A model generated the notes under the pieces. The model was not told the origin of the DNA and searched no databases. It saw only the letters and a list, made by a program, of their open reading frames with translations. Positions 33,512-45,180 of a stretch of 64,000 nucleotides of DNA are shown piece after piece. Positions within the stretch are counted from its first letter, which is position 1; each line of letters opens with the position of its first letter. This DNA is from Lachnospiraceae bacterium. Lineage in GTDB: Bacteria; Bacillota; Clostridia; Lachnospirales; Lachnospiraceae. A program made the translations under genes and the position numbers. The stretch spans positions 24,268 to 88,267 of the forward strand of contig JAAWOG010000009.1 in the NCBI GenBank assembly GCA_022799355.1. Reading direction: 5' to 3'.

Positions 33512-33667
33512 GCCTGGAGGAACATAAAATGCTCCGTCGCCACGCTCCCGCTCGGTAAAAAGCGTAGCGGACACTAAGCGCATGAGCAATTTTCCATGAA
33601 AATTCCTCATTTGCTAAGTGCCAACGCTTTTTAACGGGCTCCTTGAGCATTTTATGTTCCTCCAGGC
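33512..33667. repeat. 156-bp palindromic element with 23-bp perfect terminal inverted repeats
   Basis: The ends 33512-33534 (GCCTGGAGGAACATAAAATG...) and 33645-33667 are perfect 23-bp inverted copies. Inside are further nested complementary segments (AAAAAGCGT/ACGCTTTTT; ATGAGCAATTTTC against GAAAATTCCTCAT with one mismatch), so the whole sequence could fold into one long hairpin. It contains no gene. Its right flank (GGATAAATGGTTTAACTAAA, then CGGCATTG) recurs near 42351. It looks like a non-autonomous repeat (MITE-like or REP-like), or a structured RNA. Confidence 0.8.
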
Positions 33668-33719
33668 TGGATAAATGGTTTAACTAAACGGCATTGATTC
33701 CGCTATACATCTTTATCTG

Positions 33720-35303
33720 TCACATCCCTCTTCTTACACTCTCACCGCTTAAAATCCCTGTTATCATACCGTTTTCCAGCACGGGGAGTCCGTTGACAAT
33801 TACCGTCTCCACTCCCTGCGCCACGACTCTCGGATTTTCAAAATCCGCCCTGTCACACAGAGCCTCATAATCCATAACGCAGATGTCCGCAAAGCTGCCT
33901 TCTCTCAACAATCCCCGATCTTTGATATGATATATCTCAGCGGGCAGTGCGGAAAGTTTTCTGATCACATATTCTGCAGGAACATTCCTCTCCCGCATCA
34001 TGCGGATTGTCCTCGAAAGGGCTCCAAAAGTCCTCGGATGGCACAAAACACCTTCCGGTATCGTATCGCTCCCTACCGTATAACGGTCATCCGTAAACAG
34101 GCGGTACTGATCATCATACAGTTTCTCCTTCAGTTCTTCGGTCTGATTTTCCACACCCACAAATCCCGCTTCCAGTTCATTCTCCATAAGCAGCCTGATC
34201 ACCGTCTCCTGAAATGTCTCATGATGTTCTTCCGAAATCTCTTTCAATGTCTTACCTATGGCATCACAATACTTATCTTTTGTCAGCGCCACCCTCGCCG
34301 TCTGTCCCTCCGCAAAGAAATGAGAATGCCGCTCCCGCATATCCGCCAGCAGCTTTTCGCGGAGTGAAACGGAAGATAAGCGCTCCATAATCGCATCATA
34401 ACCGCCCTCCTGTGCCCAGCCGGGCAGAAGCGCCAGAAGCAGTCCCGCTCCCACCAGATAAGGGTAAAATTCATAATGTATCTCCGCCCCTGCCTTTTCC
34501 AGTTCCGCAAAGGGCTCAAATACACTGTTATAATGCTCATAGCCGCCGGTCCTGTAATGCAGCATATTCAGGCGCACTCCTGTCTCCTCCACAACCTTCA
34601 CAACCTCCTCCAGCGAAGTCCGTGGAATCTGACCGTCATTTAACCGCTGATGCACACAGAAAATACCGTCATATTTTTTGACGATCTTACAGAGTTCTAT
34701 AATCTCTTCCGTATCCGAAAAGCCACCCGGATAATAGGAGAGCCCGACGGAAAGCCCTGTTGCTCCCGCCTGCAGCGCTTTTTCCGTCTCTTCTTTCGCA
34801 ACTTCCAAAGAAGCGCCCTCCAGCTTTTTATCAGCAAAACCGCACGCATATTCCCTGATCGCATTATGGGACACATTGGATGCCGCATTGACTGCCGCAC
34901 CGCCAAGCAGCGTCAGATATTCCGAAAAGCTGCTCCATGCCGGCAGATATTTTTCCTGGTTCGCAAAAATACCGCCGTTCATTTTCAGAGAACGTTCCAT
35001 TCCCTCCGGTGTGGTAGGCGCAAAGCCCAGCCCGCACTGCCCTGTTACGATCGTTGTAATGCCCTGATACAGCGCATGGGGCTGCTGCCTGTTATACATA
35101 ATATGAAGCTCGGAATGGGTATGCCCGTCAATCAGTCCGGGCGTAACCGTTCTTCCCGCGGCATCGATCACCTTTTTTGCAGCCCCGTCAATCCTGCCGG
35201 CAATCTTCACAATCCTGTCTTTTGCAACGGCTATATCCCCGATAAAAGGCTTTTCGCCGCTGCCGTCTATGATCCTGCCGCCTTTTATTACCATATCATA
35301 CAT
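33720..35303 (-). CDS. N-acyl-D-amino-acid deacylase-type amidohydrolase
   Basis: A 527-residue member of the amidohydrolase superfamily, starting 6 nt after GGGAG. It has VIKGGRIIDGSG and AGRTVTPGLIDGHTHSE at the N-terminus (metal-binding HxH), VTGQCGLGFAP with the Cys typical of D-aminoacylases, LSVGLSYYPG and GSDTIPEG with a metal Asp near the end. D-aminoacylases remove N-acyl groups from D-amino acids. Next to a SelA/DgaE-like ammonia-lyase and a sugar-acid dehydratase, deacylation of an N-acyl amino sugar acid is a reasonable alternative substrate class. The length matches the family. Confidence 0.82.
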   Translation of the reverse strand: MYDMVIKGGRIIDGSGEKPFIGDIAVAKDRIVKIAGRIDGAAKKVIDAAGRTVTPGLIDGHTHSELHIMYNRQQPHALYQGITTIVTGQCGLGFAPTTPEGMERSLKMNGGIFANQEKYLPAWSSFSEYLTLLGGAAVNAASNVSHNAIREYACGFADKKLEGASLEVAKEETEKALQAGATGLSVGLSYYPGGFSDTEEIIELCKIVKKYDGIFCVHQRLNDGQIPRTSLEEVVKVVEETGVRLNMLHYRTGGYEHYNSVFEPFAELEKAGAEIHYEFYPYLVGAGLLLALLPGWAQEGGYDAIMERLSSVSLREKLLADMRERHSHFFAEGQTARVALTKDKYCDAIGKTLKEISEEHHETFQETVIRLLMENELEAGFVGVENQTEELKEKLYDDQYRLFTDDRYTVGSDTIPEGVLCHPRTFGALSRTIRMMRERNVPAEYVIRKLSALPAEIYHIKDRGLLREGSFADICVMDYEALCDRADFENPRVVAQGVETVIVNGLPVLENGMITGILSGESVRRGM

Positions 35304-35332
35304 ATAAATCTCCCTTCCGCCGGCTGGAAACG

Positions 35333-36550
35333 TTATGGCCTGACCGCCGTACCGTCCTCCAGCCTGCTGTAGAGCCAGCTAAAATCCATTGTGTCTACGG
35401 CCGGATAATTCTTCGCTTTTTCCTCATCAAAATCAACACCGATACCGGGTTTATCATTCAGATACGCATAACCGTTTCTGACCTCAGGACATCCCGGGAA
35501 TACTTCCTCTTCCGCCTCATTAAAACCTGCGAACTCCTGTATGCCGAAATTAGGCGAGGACAGATCCAGATGCATCTGTGCCGTCATACCGATGGGCGAA
35601 AGATCGTTCGGTCCGTGCCATGCGGTCCTCACCTGATACGCCTCACTGAATGCCGCAAGCTTTCTCGCCGGTGTCAAGCCGCCGATATCACTGATATGTA
35701 CCCGTATAAAGTCGATCCACTGATTCTGAATAATCATCTTCCACTCCAGAGAATTGGTAAACAACTCTCCCATAGCCAGCGGCGTCGCAGTCTGGCTCCG
35801 CAGTTTTTCAAAATAACCCACCTGATCCGGTCTGAGGGCATCCTCCACATAGAACATCTTAAACTGCTCAAACTCCTTCACCAGATTCAGCGTATCGATA
35901 GGGGTAAGCCGTTCATGGATATCATGCAGAAGTTCCACTTCCCAGCCGATATCGTTTCTGATTTGTTCAAAAAGCTTCACCGTACTCTGCATATACAGTT
36001 TTGTGCTGTAATACATACCATCCGGCGCATTCTCCGGCTTGTTCAGCTTCTGGGGCGCACCGTTCATGGTTCCCCCGTAAGTACCCATCTGGCATCTGAT
36101 ATAATGATACCCCTGTTCCAGCAATGCCTGCAGATTTTCTTTTACTTCCTCTATCGTATTTCCGTCCGCATGTTTGTAAACCGCAACGCCTTCCCGGCAC
36201 TTTCCGCCGAACAGTTCATACAGCGGCAGATCCGCAATCTTTCCCTTGATATCCCAGAGCGCCTCATCCACACCGGAGATTGCATTATTCAGAATCGGGC
36301 CGTTTCTCCAGTAGGAACTTCCCATTGCCGTCTGCCAGATATCCTCCGTATTGTATACGGACCTGCCGATCAGCATCGGGCGCAGATACTCCTGAATCGC
36401 CGGGATAACCGCCTTGTACCGCCATGTAAATGTCGCGCAGCCAAGGCCGTAAAGCTCAGGCTCCGATGTCTCCACCTTCACCACAACAAGATTGATGCCA
36501 TGGGGCGCCGTAATAAATGTTTTTATGTCTCTGATTGTAATGTTTCTCAT
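35333..36550 (-). CDS. enolase-superfamily sugar-acid dehydratase (ManD/RspA family)
   Basis: A 405-residue protein of the mannonate dehydratase subgroup. Signatures are ITAPHGINLVVVKVET, LYGLGCATF, SSYWRNGPILNNAISGVDEA and LWDIKGK in the capping and barrel domains. The metal ligands appear in LLHDIHERLTP, FYVEDALRPDQ and LAMGELFTN, and a catalytic His in TAWHGPNDLSPIG. Members dehydrate D-mannonate and/or D-gluconate to 2-keto-3-deoxygluconate; some have very low activity and other roles. It is cotranscribed with a CUT1 sugar importer and with deacylase genes, consistent with sugar-acid catabolism. Confidence 0.88.
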   Translation of the reverse strand: MRNITIRDIKTFITAPHGINLVVVKVETSEPELYGLGCATFTWRYKAVIPAIQEYLRPMLIGRSVYNTEDIWQTAMGSSYWRNGPILNNAISGVDEALWDIKGKIADLPLYELFGGKCREGVAVYKHADGNTIEEVKENLQALLEQGYHYIRCQMGTYGGTMNGAPQKLNKPENAPDGMYYSTKLYMQSTVKLFEQIRNDIGWEVELLHDIHERLTPIDTLNLVKEFEQFKMFYVEDALRPDQVGYFEKLRSQTATPLAMGELFTNSLEWKMIIQNQWIDFIRVHISDIGGLTPARKLAAFSEAYQVRTAWHGPNDLSPIGMTAQMHLDLSSPNFGIQEFAGFNEAEEEVFPGCPEVRNGYAYLNDKPGIGVDFDEEKAKNYPAVDTMDFSWLYSRLEDGTAVRP

Positions 36551-36655
36551 GATCCATCCTCTTTTTCAATTACTGTTTTTTATCTGTCCAGCGGCAATCA
36601 TTTATTTCTCTTTCTTTCATACCCTGTTTTTATGCCGCCTTTTTTAAATCCTGCA

Positions 36656-37489
36656 TCAGTTCTTCACCGCACCGCTGGTCATTCCCGCGATAAAGTATCT
36701 CTGGAAACAGAGGAATAAGATGATAAGGGGCAGACAGGACATTGTGGATGCCGCCATCATATCATTCCAGTGTACCTGATTCTGGGTATTCAGGGAAACG
36801 ATGCCTACCGTCAGCGTTTTTAATGCGTCCTTTGAGATCAGAATCGAAGAATACATATATTCGTTCCAGCCGTTGATCAGTACAAATATAGCTACCGCAG
36901 CTATGCCCGGCACCGTAAGAGGCAGCACAATCCTCCAGAAGATCGTAAAGCTGTTTGCTCCGTCCACCCTCGCCGCTTCGTCCAGTTCCAGCGGAATTGT
37001 CTCAAAATAAGATGTCATCATCCAGGTGCTGAACGCGATATTGGTTGCCGCGTATACGATCGTCAGCCCCAGCAGGGAATTTGTCAGACGATAGGTACTG
37101 AGCACGGCATAAAAAGGTACCACCAGCATAACGCTGGGAAAAGTCTGCGTCACCAGCAAAAATGCCATAAACTGTTTTCTTCCCCGGAACTTAAATCTTG
37201 TAACGCCGTAGCCGGAAAAGCAGGCACACGCCGTACAGATCACCATGGAACCCAGACAGGTAACCAGAGAGTTTCTTGTCATCTTACCGAAACTGTACAA
37301 CCCGAAAAATTTCTGAAAGGAACTGAGAGATATGGGGCGCGGAATCCACACCGGCACAGGTGAATAGGTCTGGGCTTCTCCCTTAAATGCCGTGGAAACC
37401 ATCCACAGGACAGGAACGATAATAAACAGTGAAAGCGTGATCAGGACAAGATATCTTCCTGCCGACATCAATTTCTTTTTTGTTTTCAT
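36656..37489 (-). CDS. carbohydrate ABC transporter permease (MalG type, CUT1)
   Basis: A 277-residue permease with six hydrophobic helices and the EAA loop LDEAARVDGANSFTIFWRIV, by which it docks on the ATPase. It ends with the motif FQRYFIAGMTSGAVKN typical of MalG-like proteins. It forms a heterodimer with the permease encoded 6 nt upstream. No ATPase gene is present in the locus, so a shared MsmK/UgpC-type ATPase encoded elsewhere probably powers it. Confidence 0.92.
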   Translation of the reverse strand: MKTKKKLMSAGRYLVLITLSLFIIVPVLWMVSTAFKGEAQTYSPVPVWIPRPISLSSFQKFFGLYSFGKMTRNSLVTCLGSMVICTACACFSGYGVTRFKFRGRKQFMAFLLVTQTFPSVMLVVPFYAVLSTYRLTNSLLGLTIVYAATNIAFSTWMMTSYFETIPLELDEAARVDGANSFTIFWRIVLPLTVPGIAAVAIFVLINGWNEYMYSSILISKDALKTLTVGIVSLNTQNQVHWNDMMAASTMSCLPLIILFLCFQRYFIAGMTSGAVKN

Positions 37490-37495
37490 ATCTGT

Positions 37496-38395
37496 CTATT
37501 CCTCCTTTAATATAAGTCTGTAAATTTTACTGATCAGGTAACATATCACGAATACAATGATGCCCCAGGCGGACGCTTTTCCGAACTGCAGGTCGTTAAA
37601 AGCGGTTCCGTAGATACTCAGGCTCACCAGATCCGTCGCCTTACCCGGACCGCCTCCGGTCATCGTATAGACAAGCGTGTACTGTTTGAACCACCATACG
37701 CTGTCCAGAATCAGCGTTGTTGTCAGCACAGGGCGCAGTCCCGGTATCGTCACATGCAGAAACTGTTTCCATTTTGTCGCGCCGTCGATCATGGCCGCCT
37801 CATATAAGTCCTTTGATACGCTCTGCAGACCGGAGAGGATCATGGTCATAACAAGCGGGTATCCTTTCCAGATACAGACAAACACGATAGTCGGAAACGC
37901 CAGACTTCCTGAGCTGAGCCACGACATATTGCTGCTGATCAGTCCCATTGATTTTAAAATAGCATTTAATACGCCGTACATCGGGTTCAGTATCCATGTA
38001 AAAAGCAGCGCTATCACGCTCTCCGGGAACAGCCAGGGCAGCATAAAGATCACACGGAACAGCGTCCTTCCCTTAAATTCCTTATTCAGAAGCGAAGCCA
38101 GAATAAATCCAAGCAGGAAGTGTCCTATCACAACAAGTATCATAAATTTAAAAGTCAAAAGGACAGAAGAATAGAATTCCGAATTTGTAAATGCCTGAAT
38201 ATAGTATCTTAGCCCCACAAATTTCCATTTCGTCACAAGGTTTGTATTATAAAAACTGATATACAGTCCGTATGCCATCGGGTAAATGATCATGGCGACC
38301 ATGGCAAAAGCCGCCGGTCCGATAAAAGCATATCCCACGGACTGCCTTTTTTCCACTTTGCCTTTCTTTGTCTGTTTTTTTGTTATATTTTTCAT
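37496..38395 (-). CDS. carbohydrate ABC transporter permease (MalF type, CUT1)
   Basis: The start at 38395 (MKNITKKQTKKGKVEKRQSV) follows GAAGGAAG and gives 299 residues with six helices. The EAA loop reads YEAAMIDGATKWKQFLHVTI. The first helix YAFIGPAAFAMVAMIIYPMA follows a basic cytoplasmic N-terminus. It is the partner of the MalG-type permease and lies after an attenuator hairpin that follows the binding-protein gene. Confidence 0.92.
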   Translation of the reverse strand: MKNITKKQTKKGKVEKRQSVGYAFIGPAAFAMVAMIIYPMAYGLYISFYNTNLVTKWKFVGLRYYIQAFTNSEFYSSVLLTFKFMILVVIGHFLLGFILASLLNKEFKGRTLFRVIFMLPWLFPESVIALLFTWILNPMYGVLNAILKSMGLISSNMSWLSSGSLAFPTIVFVCIWKGYPLVMTMILSGLQSVSKDLYEAAMIDGATKWKQFLHVTIPGLRPVLTTTLILDSVWWFKQYTLVYTMTGGGPGKATDLVSLSIYGTAFNDLQFGKASAWGIIVFVICYLISKIYRLILKEE

Positions 38396-38460
38396 TTCAC
38401 TTCCTTCTTTCATAAGCGGCGATCTTTCATAAAACGATTGATCCGATGCTTCCTTTTGGC

Positions 38461-38492
38461 AAAACAAGTGAGGAAAACTCCCCACTTGTTTT
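38461..38492 (-). terminator. attenuator after the CUT1 binding-protein gene
   Basis: AAAACAAGTG (38461-38470) and CACTTGTTTT (38483-38492) are perfect arms; on the minus strand the stem ends in TTTTGCC. It lies between the binding-protein and permease genes. Confidence 0.75.
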
Positions 38493-38521
38493 ATGCGGTA
38501 TCAATTTATTGATATGGGTGT

Positions 38522-39910
38522 TTAGTTGTATTCTTCCAGCAATGTTTCCATCTCTTTTACAAGATCATCCACCGCCTGTTCGTTCGTCTTGTCACCGCTG
38601 AATACTGCTGAGTAAGCATCACCAAGTACACTCTTTAAAGCGCTCATGCCCGGGAAATTGATTACATCAATACATCCTGCATCTATGGTGCCAAGATAAC
38701 CTGCGTAGTCATCACCGGTAATGTAGTCTACCTTCTGTCCCTCAACGGTTGACGGAATCTTTCCGCTGGACTGCCAGAATTTATATTCCGGATCATTGAC
38801 ACTGAAAAATTTCAAAAATTCAACTGCCGCCGCTTTCTCCGCATCATCAGCCATGCTGCAGAGCGCATATCCTTCCGCATTGAGCATTGTACCGGGATGG
38901 TCGCCGGGAATCGGGAAAGAACCAAGTTTTCCTTCCAGATCCGGGTTATTCGCGTAAGCCACGCCGAGAGCGTTGCTGCCGGATAGGATCATGCTTGTAT
39001 AACCCATTGCAAAGTAGTTTGCCGCCGTAGCGTAATCCACTTCCGTGATACCTGTCGGAACCACGCCGTCAACATTGTTCATATTTGTCCAGAATGTAAA
39101 TGCATCCACAAAGCCTTCGGAACCGATATCTGTTGTCCACTCGCCGGTGGAATTATCAACCAGTGTATATCCCTGACTCCATAAGTAACTCTGGAAACGG
39201 CTCTGTCCGGAGGAGTTATTGGAACCAACCATGGAAAATCCCCACTGATCGATCTCGCCGTCGCCGTCAGAATCCACCGTAAGCGTTTTTGCACAGTTCA
39301 GGAACTCATCCCATGTCTTGGGAACGGAAAGCCCCGCCTCATCAAATCTGTCTTTTCTGTAGATCACAGCACTGGGCTGAACATCGATGGGATAAAATGC
39401 CATCTGATCATCTAATGTGCAGGCTTCAATGATACCATTTGCAAAAGAGTTCAATGTTTCATCATCAAGCTGGCCTTTCAGATCTTCCATCAGTCCCAAA
39501 TCAAACAGGCTGGGAGCCTGATCCACACTCGTAAAGAACAGTGTCGGCAGATCATCCGGTGATGTTGCCATTGCAGCAAGTTTTGTGTAAATATCATTAC
39601 TGCTGATTGCTGTCACTTCCACTGTAATATTGGGATACTGCTCCATAAATTTTTCAGCATACTCATAGATATACTGACCATGGGGATCTTCACTCGCGTA
39701 TGCGCATAAAACTGTGACAGTAACATTCTCATCACCCAGCGCCGCGCTTTCGCCCGGACCTTCTTCCGTTTCCCCTGCTGCCTCTGAATTTTCCTCCTGC
39801 GCCGGAGCATCTGCCGTATCGGATGTATCTGCGGAATTATTTCCACAGCCTGCCAATGTACCTGCCACCATCACTGCTGACAAAATAACTGCCAAAATTT
39901 TCTTATACAT
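38522..39910 (-). CDS. extracellular sugar-binding lipoprotein (CUT1, SBP_bac_1)
   Basis: A 462-residue protein with signal peptide and lipobox (AGTLAGC, Cys22), an acidic linker (about 25-55), and a family-1 binding domain with EKFMEQYPNITVEVTAISSN, GLSVPKTWDEFLNCAKTL and the sugar-gripping region of CUT1 proteins. It captures the oligosaccharide or sugar derivative for the following permeases. It is the first gene of the operon, downstream of an AraC-type promoter with the palindrome ATACCGGTAT. Confidence 0.92.
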   Translation of the reverse strand: MYKKILAVILSAVMVAGTLAGCGNNSADTSDTADAPAQEENSEAAGETEEGPGESAALGDENVTVTVLCAYASEDPHGQYIYEYAEKFMEQYPNITVEVTAISSNDIYTKLAAMATSPDDLPTLFFTSVDQAPSLFDLGLMEDLKGQLDDETLNSFANGIIEACTLDDQMAFYPIDVQPSAVIYRKDRFDEAGLSVPKTWDEFLNCAKTLTVDSDGDGEIDQWGFSMVGSNNSSGQSRFQSYLWSQGYTLVDNSTGEWTTDIGSEGFVDAFTFWTNMNNVDGVVPTGITEVDYATAANYFAMGYTSMILSGSNALGVAYANNPDLEGKLGSFPIPGDHPGTMLNAEGYALCSMADDAEKAAAVEFLKFFSVNDPEYKFWQSSGKIPSTVEGQKVDYITGDDYAGYLGTIDAGCIDVINFPGMSALKSVLGDAYSAVFSGDKTNEQAVDDLVKEMETLLEEYN

Positions 39911-40001
39911 TTGATTCCTCCCTATTCGTTTGGATTATCGTTTTTAAGTTTTCGTTAAGTCAAACTGCCTCCATTTCAAATCGTGCACAATTCAAAACGG
40001 A

Positions 40002-40014
40002 ATTATACCGGTAT
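40002..40014 (-). promoter_or_regulatory. promoter -10 and palindrome before the CUT1 operon
   Basis: On the minus strand TATAAT (40002-40007) is preceded by the perfect palindrome ATACCGGTAT (40005-40014) but no TTGACA-like -35 sequence, which fits an activator-dependent promoter. The AraC paralogues encoded just upstream are the likely activators. Confidence 0.5.
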
Positions 40015-40113
40015 ATTCTGCTCATCTTCCTAACATATTAACAAAATAGCATATTTCAAAAGGCAAATGTCACCGAATTTATCTTAAAAATCATCATTTT
40101 TTGTACAAAAAAG

Positions 40114-40148
40114 AAAAACCACCATTTCTTTCCATAATGGTGGTTTTT
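40114..40148 (-). terminator. terminator of the AraC-type regulator genes
   Basis: On the minus strand AAAAACCACCATT pairs with AATGGTGGTTTTT around an 8-nt loop and runs into TTTTTCTTTTTTG. It lies 34 nt after the stop codon of the second AraC-type gene. Confidence 0.9.
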
Positions 40149-40181
40149 GCATAACAGTTATTTTTCCGGAAAAATGTAGTT

Positions 40182-41117
40182 TTAATACTGATCGATTATT
40201 CGATGCTTTTTCAGATATGCCCGATGCTTCTTTCTGTACTGCAAAGGTGAAATCTGCATCATTTCATTAAACTGGCGCAAAAATGTGTTCACATTTGTAT
40301 ATCCTACTTCCATTGCCAGCGCTTCTATGCTGATATCAGATTTTTCCAACAGCCTTAAAGCATTTGATACCCTGACCGTGTTGATATATTTTTTAATATT
40401 TATGCCGCACTCCATCTTAAAATATTTGCTGATGGTTCCGGGCTGAAAGTAAAACAGTTCCCCCAGCTTCTCTAAATTGATCTCATCTTTATAGTTTAAA
40501 TCAATATAACTTTTGATCTGCTGCATGGTCTGATGAAGCGGTGAACGAACCGTTTCGGAATTTTGAAAATGCAGCTTCCTTTTCAGCATCAACGTCAGTA
40601 TATGGATATATGCCGAAACAATCTCAGCGCTGTCCTTTTTTGGTGTTCTGGTCTCTTCCCGCAAATGTCTCAGAATATGAATATATTCGGCAAACTCTTT
40701 GTCCGAAAGTCCTTTCAGGAGTCTGCTGCCCTCAAAATCCTGTGTTTTATAAATATCAAGATATTCATTAACGGCAGGAATTGTCCTCATATAAACCGGC
40801 AGCATGGTCAGCCCGTATCGATTAAAAGGTACTTTCGTCAGCTTTGCAAAATGAAAATCCATCGCTCCGATGATCAGAATATCATGTTTACCAATCGTAT
40901 ATATTTCTCCGTTTATTTTATATTCGGCTTCTCCCTCTTCCCCAAAAAGAAGTTCTATTGAATTATGCCTGTGATAGATAATCCCCTGACCGGAATCGGA
41001 AGAGTGCGTCACATAGACATTTTCTTCATTCATTTCGATAAAAGCAGCTCCGTCCGCAGTATAGGCCTCTTTTGGCCTCTTGTCATCATATTCCATCTGC
41101 TCATACATTTTTTCCAT
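40182..41117 (-). CDS. AraC-family transcriptional regulator (paralogue 1)
   Basis: The start at 41117 (MEKMYEQMEYDDKRPKEAY) follows AGAGGAAA and gives 311 residues. The N-terminal 160 residues form a cupin sensor domain (YHRHNSIELLFGEEGEAEYK, HDILIIGAMDFHFAKLTKVP). The C-terminal 100 residues hold two helix-turn-helices (LEKLGELFYFQPGTISKYFK; IEALAMEVGYTNVNTFLRQF). It is very similar to the adjacent protein encoded at 41230-42162, so the pair arose by tandem duplication. Probable activator of the importer/dehydratase operon downstream. Confidence 0.92.
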   Translation of the reverse strand: MEKMYEQMEYDDKRPKEAYTADGAAFIEMNEENVYVTHSSDSGQGIIYHRHNSIELLFGEEGEAEYKINGEIYTIGKHDILIIGAMDFHFAKLTKVPFNRYGLTMLPVYMRTIPAVNEYLDIYKTQDFEGSRLLKGLSDKEFAEYIHILRHLREETRTPKKDSAEIVSAYIHILTLMLKRKLHFQNSETVRSPLHQTMQQIKSYIDLNYKDEINLEKLGELFYFQPGTISKYFKMECGINIKKYINTVRVSNALRLLEKSDISIEALAMEVGYTNVNTFLRQFNEMMQISPLQYRKKHRAYLKKHRIIDQY

Positions 41118-41229
41118 ACGGATTTCCTCTTTTTCGATTTTTTCCATTCATTGTAGGAGTATCTGAAAACTATGTCAAGCACAATGGATATGATACGGCG
41201 GATAACAGGGCAGATAAAAGCCGCACCTT

Positions 41230-42162
41230 TCAGGACAAATTAATCGTATGGCGTTTATTTAAGTATGCCAGATGTTTTTTCCTGTACTGCAGCGGTGAAA
41301 TCTGCATCATCTCATTAAACTGGCGAAGAAACGTGTTGACATTAGCATATCCTACTTCCATTGCCAGCGCTTCTATACTGATATTGGATTTTTCCAGCAG
41401 GCGAACAGCATTTGACACTCTTACCGTATTGATATATTTTTTGATATTTGTATTAAATTCCAGTTTAAAATATTTACTGATCGTTCCGGGCTGGAAATAA
41501 AAGAGTTCTCCTAACTTTTCCAGGCTCAGATCCTCCTTATAATTCAGATCAATATAACTCTTGATCTGCAGCATGGTCTGATGAAGAGGAGAATGGGTTA
41601 TCTTACTGTTTTGAAAATTCAGTTTTCTCTTTAACATCAGAGTCAGTATATGGATATATGCCGCAACAATCTCGGCGCTGTCCGCCTTTGCATTTCTTGT
41701 CTCTTCTCTCAAATGTCTCAGAATATGGACATATTCCGCGAACTCCCTGTCGGAAAGTTCCTTCAGAAGCATACTCTTTTCAGGGCTTAAGGTCTCATAA
41801 ATACTGAGATAATCATTGACCGCCGGAATTGTTCTCATATAAGTGGGCAGCATCGTCAGGCCATACCGGTTAAACGGGACTTTTGTGATCTTCCGAAAAT
41901 GAAAATCCATTGCCCCGATGATCAGAATATCATTTTTGCCGACAGAATATATTTCTTCATTGATTTTATAATCCGCCTCCCCCTCCTCGCAAAAAAGAAG
42001 TTCCACGGAAGTATGCCTCTGATTGATCACCTCGAAATCCGAATTTGAAGTATGTGTCACATAAACATTCTGCTCATTTAAGGCAAGAAAAGCGCCGTCC
42101 GGCGCATATGCTTCACTTGGCCTTATACCATCATATTCCATCTGCTCATATATTCTGTCCAT
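41230..42162 (-). CDS. AraC-family transcriptional regulator (paralogue 2)
   Basis: The start at 42162 (MDRIYEQMEYDGIRPSEAY) follows AGAGG and gives 310 residues. Architecture and much of the sequence equal those of the neighbour at 40182 (for example IPAVN-YL-IY, LREETR, AEIVAAYIHILTLMLKRKLN, IKKYINTVRVSNAVRLLEKS). Differences are concentrated in the cupin domain (INQRHTSVELLFCEEGEADY), suggesting the two sense different ligands. Both genes are on one transcript, 112 nt apart. They could activate the two flanking catabolic operons separately or form heterodimers. Confidence 0.92.
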   Translation of the reverse strand: MDRIYEQMEYDGIRPSEAYAPDGAFLALNEQNVYVTHTSNSDFEVINQRHTSVELLFCEEGEADYKINEEIYSVGKNDILIIGAMDFHFRKITKVPFNRYGLTMLPTYMRTIPAVNDYLSIYETLSPEKSMLLKELSDREFAEYVHILRHLREETRNAKADSAEIVAAYIHILTLMLKRKLNFQNSKITHSPLHQTMLQIKSYIDLNYKEDLSLEKLGELFYFQPGTISKYFKLEFNTNIKKYINTVRVSNAVRLLEKSNISIEALAMEVGYANVNTFLRQFNEMMQISPLQYRKKHLAYLNKRHTINLS

Positions 42163-42317
42163 CTCTGCCTCTTCTTTCCAATCCGTATACAGTTTATACC
42201 TTTTGCCTAGCATACCATGAGATATCGGAAAACTCAATAAATTTTAATTGTGATTACAGTTGTTGAATTGACAAAATATAATTTCTTGATATTGGTACAG
42301 TCTGCTCTTAAAACAAT

Positions 42318-42378
42318 GTCATTTTATTAACATTGCCGGACACTAGGAGGGATAAATGGCTTAATTAAAAGACATTGC
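42318..42378. repeat. short relative of the palindromic element at 33512
   Basis: AACATTGCCGGACACTAGGA directly followed by GGATAAATGGCTTAATTAAA, then AGACATTG. It matches the outer flanks of the 33512-33667 element (24 of 28 positions on the right side) but lacks the hairpin body. It may be an empty site, a deletion product or a shared flank. Confidence 0.45.
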
Positions 42379-42404
42379 TTCTAAAAATACGGCAGAAAAA
42401 TCAG

Positions 42405-42440
42405 AAAAGGCAGATACCCTTTGAGATCACCTGCCTTTTT
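42405..42440 (-). terminator. terminator of the PTS/GH1 operon
   Basis: AAAAGGCAG (42405-42413) and CTGCCTTTTT (42431-42440) form a stem; on the minus strand it ends in CTGCCTTTTC. It lies 20 nt after the GH1 stop codon. Confidence 0.7.
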
Positions 42441-42459
42441 GTAGTTGCTATTTTTAATC

Positions 42460-45158
<2,699 letters not shown>

Positions 45159-45180
45159 ATTTACTCCCATCTATGAACCA

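Noticed and set aside
33399..33650. 83-codon minus-strand ORF through the palindromic element
   Set aside because: It overlaps the start of the SelA-like gene and runs through both arms of an inverted repeat; no ribosome site and no recognisable protein feature.
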